Assembly: GCA_023417515.1 (NCBI GenBank)
Contig: JAEZFL010000161.1
Span: forward strand, 1-6,966
Direction: 5' to 3'
DNA from: Pseudomonadota bacterium
GTDB lineage: Bacteria; Pseudomonadota; Alphaproteobacteria; Sphingomonadales; Sphingomonadaceae
Length of the DNA stretch: 6,966 nt
In this document: positions 1-5,038 of the stretch, in pieces
Position numbering within the stretch: position 1 is the first letter of the stretch
Layout: each line of letters begins with the position of its first letter
Made by a program: the position numbers and the translations under genes
Notes under the pieces: model-generated
What the model was told of the DNA's origin: nothing
The model's input: the letters and a program-made list of their open reading frames with translations, nothing else
Databases searched by the model: none

Positions 1-14
1 GGGGGGGGGGGGGG
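1..14. other. 14-base G homopolymer at window edge
   Basis: The first 14 bases are all G, followed by TTTTGG. A pure G run exactly at the edge looks like a read-end artefact of two-colour sequencing chemistry or a misassembled contig tip rather than genomic sequence, although this cannot be proved from the window. Bases 15-54 hold no gene I can recognise. Confidence 0.6.
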
Positions 15-54
15 TTTTGGTCTGGGGCGAGACTCTCGAACATCGGACGGGTCG

Positions 55-100
55 GGGAGTCCCCCTCTCCCCGGCCCTCTCCCCGCAAGCGGGGAGAGGG
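55..100 (+). repeat. C-rich palindromic repeat, copy A (upstream of DUF559 gene)
   Basis: The element has three parts: a short palindrome (GGGAGTCCC, 55-63), a 15-base pyrimidine linker at 60-74 that overlaps its right half, and a perfect 12-bp inverted repeat with left arm CCCTCTCCCCGC (75-86), right arm GCGGGGAGAGGG (89-100) and AA between. The same architecture in the same orientation recurs at 445-488. The linkers are equal in length and match at 12 of 15 bases, and the CCCTCTCCCC/GGGGAGAGGG arms are identical. The right arm runs into GGGAGAAG just before the GTG at 109, so it probably supplies that gene's Shine-Dalgarno. Palindromes of this C/T-rich type are scattered in many high-GC proteobacterial genomes. 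There is no U-tract, so an ordinary intrinsic terminator is less likely. Confidence 0.85.
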
Positions 101-108
101 AGAAGATT

Positions 109-493
109 GTGCCAGACCAGGTCCTGCTCGAACGCGCCAAGGCGATGCGCAAGGAGTTGACCGAGCCGGAGCGGCGGTTGTGGCATGCGCTGCGTGCAAA
201 GCGCCTGGAAGGAGCGAATTTCCGGCGCCAAGTCGTGATTGGGAGCGCAATTGCCGACTATGCCTGCCGCAAGCCCAGAATGTTGGGTGATCGAGGTCGA
301 CGGCGACACGCATGGCGGACAGGAAGCCTATGATGCGAGGCGCACGCAGGCGCTCCAGGAGCGAGGGTATCAGGTGCTCCGGTTCACGAACGAGGATGTG
401 ATGACGAATCTGGACGGCGTGTTGCTGACGATTCAGCGAGAGCAGGGACTCCCCCCCTCCCTGACCCTCTCCCCTGAAGGGGAGAGGGGGTAA
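109..493 (+). pseudogene. DUF559-family endonuclease-like protein, frameshifted
   Basis: This is a DUF559 (very-short-patch-repair-endonuclease-like, PD-(D/E)XK type) protein of unproven function. The first frame starts at GTG 109 and carries the family N-terminus (TEPERRLWHALRAKRL, then FRRQVVIGS and ADYACRKPRM), then leaves the family sequence and stops at 331-333. The second frame carries VIEVDGDTHGG, then AYDARR, then GYQVLRFTNEDV, and stops at TAA 491-493. Removing one G from the GGG at 285-287 joins the frames as KPRMLVIEVDGDTHGG, giving 127 aa, a normal family length. The E-x-D-G-x-x-H active-site-like motif survives in the second part. About 14 C-terminal residues (LPPSLTLSPEGERG) are translated from repeat copy B. 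The stop overlaps the ATG of the next gene (TAATG). The frameshift may be a real mutation or a sequencing error, in which case the gene is intact. Confidence 0.85.
445..488 (+). repeat. C-rich palindromic repeat, copy B (3' end of DUF559 gene)
   Basis: This is the second copy of the element at 55-100, in the same orientation. It has GGGACTCCC (445-453), a 15-base linker (450-464) overlapping the right half of that palindrome, then CCCTCTCCCC (465-474), loop TGAA (475-478) and GGGGAGAGGG (479-488), a perfect 10-bp stem. It lies inside the 3' end of the DUF559 frame. Its right arm extends into GGGGG four to five bases before the ATG at 493, so it forms the ribosome-binding site of the acyl-CoA dehydrogenase gene. 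If the hairpin forms in mRNA it would hide that site; ribosomes finishing the DUF559 frame would melt it. Confidence 0.85.
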
Positions 494-1626
494 TGCCGCT
501 CTATCTCACCGACGATCAGGCGATGCTGCGCGATACGGCGCGGGAGTTCATGGCCGAGCAGGGCAGCATCAAGCAGCAGCTCAGGCATTGGCGCGACCGC
601 GGCTGCAAGGACGGCTTCGGCCATGGGCTGTGGAAGCAGTTCGCCGAGATGGGCTTCACCGGCATCCTGGTGCCGGAGGCGGACGGCGGGCTCGGTCTCG
701 GCCATGTCGAGGCGGGGATCGTGCTCGAGGAGATCGGGCGCAACCTGACGCCGTCGCCGTTCCTGGTGAGCGCGGTGGCCTTCGTCGAGGGGGTGAAGGG
801 AAGCGCGGCGCGCGAGCGCTGGCTGCCCGGCATCCTCAGCGGCGACATTGTCGCCGCGGTTGCGGTCGACGAGGCGCGCAAGCATCGGCCCGAGGCGATC
901 GCGATGCGGGCCGAGCGGTCGGGCAACGGCTTCCGCCTGAGCGGCGCCAAGAGCTTCGTGGTGCAGGGTGGGTCGGCCGACGTGATCCTCGTCGCAGCGC
1001 GCACCGGCGGCTCGGCCGGCGAGACGGACGGGCTCACCCTGTTCGCGGTCGACAAGGACGCAGGCGGCTTGTCGGCCGCGTCCGAGCGGCTGGTCGACAG
1101 CGCGATGGCGGCGCGGCTGACGTTCGACAATGTGGAGGTGGATGCCGACTCGGTGGTCGGCGCGGTCGATGGCGGCTGGCCATTGCTCACGCGCCTGCTC
1201 GACGCCGGGCGTACGGGCGCTGCCGCCGAGATGGTCGGAGTCGCCTCGGGCGCGATGGACATGACCGTCGATTACCTCAAGCAGCGCACCCAGTTCGGCC
1301 GGCTGATCGGCGAGTTCCAGGCGCTCCAGCACCGCGCGGCGCATCTCTATTCGGAGCTGGAGATCGCGCGGGCGGCGACTCTCAAGGGCCAGCAATTGCT
1401 CGACGACGGCGACGGGGAGGCGGAGCTCATGGTCTCGGTCGCCAAGGCCAAGGCCGGGCGCACCGCGACCTTGGCCGTGCAGGAAGGGGTGCAGATGCAT
1501 GGCGGCATCGGCATGACCGATGAGCATGATATCGGCCTGTACATGAAGCGCGACCGCGCGCTGGGCGAGCTGTGGGGCGACGCCAATTACCACGCCGAGC
1601 GCGTGGCGCGGCTGTCGGGATACTGA
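493..1626 (+). CDS. Acyl-CoA dehydrogenase family flavoprotein
   Basis: This 377-aa protein belongs to the acyl-CoA dehydrogenase family, FAD enzymes that oxidise acyl-CoA thioesters to enoyl-CoA in the cytoplasm. The family layout is complete: an N-terminal helical part (1-115, with VPEADGGLGLG at 60-70), a beta middle domain (about 120-225) and a C-terminal helical domain (230-377) with QRTQFGRLIGEFQALQHRAA (264-283) and the FAD-contacting QMHGGIGMT (334-342). The ATG at 493 has a strong GGGGG Shine-Dalgarno and overlaps the previous stop (TAATG). The usual catalytic glutamate of the YEGT motif near the C-terminus is not visible; the region reads LWGDANYH (360-367). The alternative glutamate position of isovaleryl-CoA dehydrogenase (in an ER pair) appears to be Gly239-Arg240, as in short-chain enzymes. 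It may use another base (Asp363?) or be one subunit of a heteromeric dehydrogenase. Substrate unknown. Confidence 0.93.
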   Translation: MPLYLTDDQAMLRDTAREFMAEQGSIKQQLRHWRDRGCKDGFGHGLWKQFAEMGFTGILVPEADGGLGLGHVEAGIVLEEIGRNLTPSPFLVSAVAFVEGVKGSAARERWLPGILSGDIVAAVAVDEARKHRPEAIAMRAERSGNGFRLSGAKSFVVQGGSADVILVAARTGGSAGETDGLTLFAVDKDAGGLSAASERLVDSAMAARLTFDNVEVDADSVVGAVDGGWPLLTRLLDAGRTGAAAEMVGVASGAMDMTVDYLKQRTQFGRLIGEFQALQHRAAHLYSELEIARAATLKGQQLLDDGDGEAELMVSVAKAKAGRTATLAVQEGVQMHGGIGMTDEHDIGLYMKRDRALGELWGDANYHAERVARLSGY

Positions 1627-1637
1627 TAGCCTCGCCC

Positions 1638-1667
1638 ATTCAGAACAGGGGGATTCAGAACAGGGGG
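1638..1667 (+). repeat. Two perfect 15-bp tandem repeats containing the ribosome-binding site
   Basis: The unit ATTCAGAACAGGGGG occurs twice back to back (1638-1652, 1653-1667), followed by a partial ATT. Each unit ends in GGGGG. The second copy's AGGGGG lies 6 bases before the ATG at 1674 and is the working Shine-Dalgarno of the amidohydrolase gene; the first lies 15 bases further upstream. The array fills most of the 47-bp gap after the acyl-CoA dehydrogenase stop. It could be a recent slippage duplication or an assembly duplication. Confidence 0.9.
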
Positions 1668-1673
1668 ATTGCG

Positions 1674-2981
1674 ATGAAGAGGATGCTTCTGGCCGCGGCG
1701 AGCCTGGTCGCCTTCGCAGCGCCGGTCCATGCCCAGCAGGACGAGCTGCGCGCGGCGGTGGCCGAGGATTATCGGGAGAATCTCGCCGAATTGTTCGACC
1801 ACTTTCATCGCAACCCGGAACTGTCCGGGCGTGAGACCCGCACGGCGGAGCGCATGGCGCGGGAGCTGCGTCTGCTCGGCTATGAGGTGACGACCGGGGT
1901 CGGCGGCACCGGAGTCGTCGCGGTGATGCGCAACGGGACCGGTCCGACGGTGCTGATGCGCGCCGACATGGACGGGCTGCCGCTTCAGGAACGCTCGGGC
2001 CTGCCCAATGCCTCGACCGTGCGTCAGACCGACATGGCCGGGGTCGAGCAGCCGGTCATGCACGCCTGCGGCCACGATGTGCACATCACCGCCCTGGTCG
2101 GCGCGGCGCGGCAGATGCGGGCGCGGCGGGGGCATTGGTCGGGCACCCTGGTGCTCATCGCCCAGCCTGCCGAGGAGACCATCTCCGGCGCCCGGGCGAT
2201 GATCCAGGACGGCCTCTACACCCGCTTCCCCAAGCCCGATTACGCGCTCGCCTTCCATGTCGACGCCCAGGGGCCGGCCGGCCGGATCGAGGTTGCCGAC
2301 ACGATCGTCGCGTCGAGCTCCGACACGGTCACGATCCGGGTCAACGGCGTCGGCACCCACGGCGCCTATCCCCATCTCGGGATCGACCCGGTGCTGGTCG
2401 CATCGCAGATCGTGGTGTCGCTGCAGTCGATCGTCAGCCGAAGCATCAACCCGCTCGAAGGCGCGGTGGTCACGGTCGGCTCGATCCATGGCGGGGTGAA
2501 GGCCAACATCATTCCCGAGCATGTCGACCTCGCGCTCACCGTGCGCTCCGACAACCAGGCGGTGCGCGACGAGCTTCTCGCCGACATCGCCCGGGTCGCG
2601 CGCGGCACCGCATTGGCGCACGGGGTGCCGGAGGACCGGCTGCCGGTGGTGACTCCCTCGCCGACCGAAACCACGCCGCCGACGATCAACGATCCCGCCA
2701 CCGCGCGGCGGGTGCGCGAGGCGATCGCAGAGCGGATGGGCCCGGACCGCCTGTTCGAGGCGCCGCGCACCGGCATGGGCGCGGAGGATTTCGCTTATTT
2801 CGTCACGCCCGACACCGGCGTGCGCGGCGTCTATATGGGCGTCGGCGGCACCCCGCCGGCCGAGCTGGCGACCGCGGCCGGGCATCATTCGCCGCTGTTC
2901 CGGATCCAGCCCGAGCCTTCGGTGACGGCGGGCGTAGAGGCGATGGTCGTCGCGGCCGAGGCGCTGATGCCGCGGGGATAA
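1674..2981 (+). CDS. Exported M20D-type metallo-amidohydrolase (N-acyl amino acid hydrolase-like)
   Basis: This 435-aa protein belongs to the M20 metallopeptidase family, subfamily M20D (hippurate / IAA-amino acid hydrolase-like), which cleaves amide bonds of N-acyl or aryl amino acids with a two-metal centre. Visible motifs are RADMDGLPLQE (96-106), HACGHDVH (130-137, ligands Cys132 and His134), QPAEE (164-168, catalytic and ligand Glu), FHV (His195) and AGHHSPLF (last ligand probably His405). A dimerisation domain at about 213-325 has GTHGAYPHLGIDP (227-239). The ATG at 1674 follows AGGGGG by 6 bases and opens a signal peptide (MKRMLLAAASLVAFAAPVHA, cleavage after residue 20), so the enzyme is exported, unlike the cytoplasmic members. 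An upstream in-frame ATG at 1572 lies inside the previous gene and would spoil the signal peptide. It is followed by inverted repeats and convergent genes. Substrate not predictable. Confidence 0.94.
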   Translation: MKRMLLAAASLVAFAAPVHAQQDELRAAVAEDYRENLAELFDHFHRNPELSGRETRTAERMARELRLLGYEVTTGVGGTGVVAVMRNGTGPTVLMRADMDGLPLQERSGLPNASTVRQTDMAGVEQPVMHACGHDVHITALVGAARQMRARRGHWSGTLVLIAQPAEETISGARAMIQDGLYTRFPKPDYALAFHVDAQGPAGRIEVADTIVASSSDTVTIRVNGVGTHGAYPHLGIDPVLVASQIVVSLQSIVSRSINPLEGAVVTVGSIHGGVKANIIPEHVDLALTVRSDNQAVRDELLADIARVARGTALAHGVPEDRLPVVTPSPTETTPPTINDPATARRVREAIAERMGPDRLFEAPRTGMGAEDFAYFVTPDTGVRGVYMGVGGTPPAELATAAGHHSPLFRIQPEPSVTAGVEAMVVAAEALMPRG

Positions 2982-3005
2982 AACCTGTCCTCCCTGGCCT
3001 TTGCC

Positions 3006-3038
3006 GGGGACGGTCCCCTCCCCGCGAAATCGCGGGGA
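3006..3038. repeat. Adjacent inverted repeats between convergent genes, possible terminator
   Basis: Two inverted repeats abut in the 63-bp gap between the convergent amidohydrolase and thioesterase genes. The first is GGGGAC-G-GTCCCC (3006-3018). The second has a perfect 9-bp arm TCCCCGCGA (3019-3027), AA, then TCGCGGGGA (3030-3038). Position suggests a bidirectional transcription end, but neither strand has a run of T after the hairpin; the plus strand continues with AAATATTC. A REP-like element is the alternative. Confidence 0.6.
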
Positions 3039-3044
3039 AAATAT

Positions 3045-3422
3045 TCAACGCCGCACCAGCAGGTTGAGCTGGGCCGAGGCGATAGGTCTCGACCGGTCGT
3101 CCTGCCAGGCATGCGCCTCGACATTGACGACCCGGTTGCCGAGGCGGGTGACGGTCGCGGTCGCGAACGTGTCCTGCTCGGTGCCGCCGCGCATGAAGCT
3201 GACCGTCATGTTGATCGGCTTCACCTCCGCCGTCTCGTCGTCGATGGCGCGGAGCACGGTGCCGATCGCGGCGAGCTCGAGCAGGCCGGAGATCGCGCCG
3301 CCATGGAGGAAGCCGGGACGGCCGAGCACGTTGTCGCCGAACGGCATGCGGTAGAGCGGCAGGCCGTCGGGACCGTCCTCGACCCTGATCGACAAGGTGT
3401 GGGCGTAGGGCGGAAGGGTCAT
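3045..3422 (-). CDS. PaaI-type hotdog-fold thioesterase
   Basis: This 125-aa protein has a single hotdog domain of the PaaI/4HBT acyl-CoA thioesterase family, which hydrolyses acyl- or aryl-CoA thioesters in the cytoplasm. The family signature FLHGGAISGLLELAA (38-52) begins the central helix; His40-Gly41-Gly42 is the typical oxyanion-side motif and Glu49 lies where the catalytic acid usually sits. The strands IDDETAEVKPINMTVSFMRG (60-79) and TFATATVTRLGNRVVNVEAH (85-104) complete the fold. The length is normal for the family. The ATG (3422-3420) overlaps the stop of the upstream membrane protein gene as ATGA, so it is probably the second gene of a two-gene operon and translationally coupled. 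Substrate unknown; the window has no phenylacetate genes to tie it to that pathway. Confidence 0.9.
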   Translation of the reverse strand: MTLPPYAHTLSIRVEDGPDGLPLYRMPFGDNVLGRPGFLHGGAISGLLELAAIGTVLRAIDDETAEVKPINMTVSFMRGGTEQDTFATATVTRLGNRVVNVEAHAWQDDRSRPIASAQLNLLVRR

Positions 3423-4141
3423 GGCTGAGCCCTATGCCGGCTCCAGCGGATCGGCAATTGTGCGGCTCCCGCGAGGCGCCGGGCGAGCCAACGGCCGGCG
3501 ACCGGCATCACGCTCAGCAGCACGAGCGAGACGATCAGCCGGGTGGAGAGGATGTCGGAGGGCTGCTCGATCCGGGCCAGCTCGGTGCCGGCATTGGCGT
3601 AGACGAAACTTGCCGGGAGCAGGCCGATCAGGCTGACGATGGTGAAAGTGGTCGCGCGCATGCGGGTCAGGCCCATCGCGAAATTGATCAGGAAGAAGGG
3701 GATGAGCGGATTGAAGCGAAGCGCGAGCAGATAGACGATCCCGTCCTGCTCCAGGCCGCGGTTGATGACCGCCGCGTGGCGGGCGAAGCGCTGCTCGACC
3801 CAGTGGCGCATCAGGTAGCGCGAGGCGAGGAAGCCGATCACAGCCCCGAGCAGGGTCCCGCCCAGCGCCACCGCCATTCCACCCCACAGGCCGAACAGGG
3901 CGCCGGCGGCGACCTTGAGGACGGCGGCGCCGGGCATGACCGCTGCGACCAGGCCGAACATCAGGAGGAAGCCCGCGATGAAGGCCACCGGCTCGGCGCC
4001 GATCAGCGCCTGAAGCTCCAGCTGGCGGCGCTTGAGCTCGCCGAGCGTCAGCACGTCACCGGCCAGCCAGACGAGCAGGATCGCGGCGGCGATCGACACA
4101 GGCAAGGCCAACAGAGCCAGATTCCGGCCACGTGGGGACAT
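3419..4141 (-). CDS. TVP38/TMEM64 (DedA-like) family inner membrane protein
   Basis: This 240-aa integral membrane protein belongs to the TVP38/TMEM64 branch of the DedA/VTT superfamily, whose members are linked to phospholipid flipping and membrane homeostasis; the exact role here is unknown. Hydrophobic segments are seen at about 8-28, 52-73, 75-107 (two close helices or a re-entrant pair), 145-160, 165-185 and 201-218. Family motifs include KVAAGALFGLWGGMAVALGG (76-95), FLASRYLMRHW (104-114), LRFNPLIPFFLINFAMGLTR (141-160) and GLLPASFVYANAG (173-185). I chose the ATG at 4141 because the protein then begins directly before the first helix. A longer in-frame start at 4282 adds 47 charged residues, crosses a palindromic repeat and overlaps the divergent gene, so it is unlikely. 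The Shine-Dalgarno is weak. The last four bases overlap the thioesterase start. Confidence 0.9.
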   Translation of the reverse strand: MSPRGRNLALLALPVSIAAAILLVWLAGDVLTLGELKRRQLELQALIGAEPVAFIAGFLLMFGLVAAVMPGAAVLKVAAGALFGLWGGMAVALGGTLLGAVIGFLASRYLMRHWVEQRFARHAAVINRGLEQDGIVYLLALRFNPLIPFFLINFAMGLTRMRATTFTIVSLIGLLPASFVYANAGTELARIEQPSDILSTRLIVSLVLLSVMPVAGRWLARRLAGAAQLPIRWSRHRAQP

Positions 4142-4232
4142 TGCGGCGACCCATAAGCGCTTTCGGCCGATTGTCGAAGGCGCTTCCGCGCGTGCCTTTC
4201 CTGCTTTCGCGGGAATGTCATAAGAAAGGCGG
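4142..4232. promoter_or_regulatory. Divergent intergenic region, presumed promoters
   Basis: This 91-bp gap separates two genes transcribed away from each other, so promoters in both directions should lie here. I see no convincing -35/-10 pair on either strand. The right half holds an outer inverted repeat GCCTTTC (4194-4200) / GAAAGGC (4224-4230) around a smaller hairpin (4198-4215). Confidence 0.45.
4198..4220 (-). repeat. REP-like palindrome (ATTCCCGCGAAAGC type)
   Basis: Read on the minus strand this is TGACATTCCCGCGAAAGCAG followed by GAA, a degenerate copy of the widespread repeat TCATTCCCGCGAAAGCGGGAAT. The arms TTCCTGC (4198-4204) and GCGGGAA (4209-4215) pair over 7 bp, with one G-U wobble, around TTTC. 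It sits just before the GTG of the TIGR02117 gene, so it may fold in that mRNA leader. The match to the repeat family is from memory. Confidence 0.6.
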
Positions 4233-4922
4233 GTGGACCGCACCGCCGCCCTCCGGACATCGCTTCGCCTGCTGCGGCGCACCTTGCTGGTGCTGGCCGG
4301 TGTCCCGCTGCTCTACTTGGTCGCGCTCGTCATCCTCGGGTTGATCCCGGCCAATTGGGGATGGCGCGAGGCCGACCGCGGGGTGACGATCTTCGTCAAC
4401 ACCAACGGCGTCCACACCGGGATCGGAATGCCGCTGCACAATGAGATCATGGACTGGCGGCCTTACGTCCCCGCCGAGCATCTGCGCGTGCCGGCGCGGG
4501 GCAACTACATCATCGTCGGCTACGGCCACCGCGATTTCTACCTCAACACGCCGAGCTGGGCGGAGCTGTCGCTGGCGACGGCGTTCAACGCCGCGACCGG
4601 GCTCGGCCGGACGCTCGTCCATGTCGACCATGTCCAGGACCCGCGCGAAAGTGGCGAGCAGAAGGCGATCACGCTCACGGCGGACGAATATCGCCGGCTG
4701 GTCGACTATATCCGCCCGCGTTTCCGGCTCGACGCCGAGGGGCGGACGATCCCGGTGCCGGGGCGCGGCTATTACACCAACGACGCCTTCTACGAGGCGA
4801 ATGGCGGCTACAGCGCGATCATGACCTGCAACGAATGGACTGGCCGGGCGCTGAGGGCGGCGGGCGTGCGGATGGGGCTGTGGACACCGATCGAGCAGAG
4901 CGTGATGTGGCGCCTGCATTGA
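4233..4922 (+). CDS. TIGR02117/DUF2459 family membrane-anchored protein
   Basis: This 229-aa protein of the TIGR02117 (DUF2459) family has no established function. The family is nicknamed urease-associated because some members lie near urease genes; none are seen here. A basic N-terminus (LRTSLRLLRR, 7-16) and one hydrophobic segment (about 17-39) suggest an inner-membrane anchor with a periplasmic domain. Conserved-looking blocks are FVNTNGVHTGIGMPL (54-68), IIVGYGHRDFYLNTPSWAEL (93-112), LVHVDHV (128-134), YTNDAFYEANGGYSAIMTCN (181-200), EWTGRALRAAGV (201-212) and GLWTPIEQSV (215-224). An early His (61) in HTG and a late Cys (199) in TCNEWT resemble the His-first, Cys-last order of circularly permuted NlpC/P60-like (YiiX-type) proteins; that relation is my inference. 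GTG 4233 is the only reasonable start: an in-frame TAA lies at 4221 and AAGAAAGG sits just upstream. Confidence 0.88.
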   Translation: MDRTAALRTSLRLLRRTLLVLAGVPLLYLVALVILGLIPANWGWREADRGVTIFVNTNGVHTGIGMPLHNEIMDWRPYVPAEHLRVPARGNYIIVGYGHRDFYLNTPSWAELSLATAFNAATGLGRTLVHVDHVQDPRESGEQKAITLTADEYRRLVDYIRPRFRLDAEGRTIPVPGRGYYTNDAFYEANGGYSAIMTCNEWTGRALRAAGVRMGLWTPIEQSVMWRLH

Positions 4923-5038
4923 GCGGCTGCGACCAATTCGCATCTGGCGGGGATACTTTTGGGACAAAGCGTCGTTAGGGCCGGCGCCAAGATGAAGTGC
5001 CGGCGTCAGGGGAGCCGGATTAGTAAAAAGGGTTCCTC
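4923..5038 (+). other. Intergenic leader of TonB receptor gene, with a weak hairpin
   Basis: This 116-bp gap is the only place for a promoter of the receptor gene. The clearest structure is an inverted repeat GCCGGCGC (4980-4987) / GTGCCGGC (4997-5004), 8 bp with one G-U pair and a 9-base loop, ending 34 bases before the start codon. It has no following U-tract, so it is not a standard terminator. GATACT at 4952-4957 could be a -10 box but lacks a matching -35. I see no Fur-like palindrome. Confidence 0.4.
5025..5032 (+). promoter_or_regulatory. Ribosome-binding site of the TonB receptor gene
   Basis: AAAAAGGG lies 6 bases upstream of the GTG at 5039 and supports that codon as the start. No ATG in this frame gives a signal peptide. 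Confidence 0.7.

Noticed and set aside
239..493. Separate 84-aa gene starting at TTG 239
   Set aside because: Its first residues do not match any family; the DUF559 match begins only after the frameshift point, so it is the 3' part of the gene starting at 109.
433..1593. 386-aa open frame antisense to the acyl-CoA dehydrogenase
   Set aside because: It is Arg/His/Asp/Ala-rich with no family motifs, as expected for the complement of a high-GC gene; the plus-strand protein is unmistakable.
1587..2888. 433-aa open frame antisense to the M20 amidohydrolase
   Set aside because: It is a low-complexity Arg/His/Gly composition mirroring the real gene's codons, with no recognisable domain.
3434..4156. 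240-aa plus-strand open frame opposite the TVP38/TMEM64 gene
   Set aside because: It is extremely Gln/Asp/Glu/Arg-rich without motifs, while the minus strand encodes clear membrane helices and family motifs.
4142..4282. Longer N-terminus (47 extra residues) for the TVP38/TMEM64 protein
   Set aside because: It would translate a REP-like palindrome and overlap the divergent gene by 50 bases; the extra residues are basic and non-membrane.
4952..4957. GATACT as a -10 promoter box for the TonB receptor
   Set aside because: No acceptable -35 hexamer lies 16-18 bases upstream.
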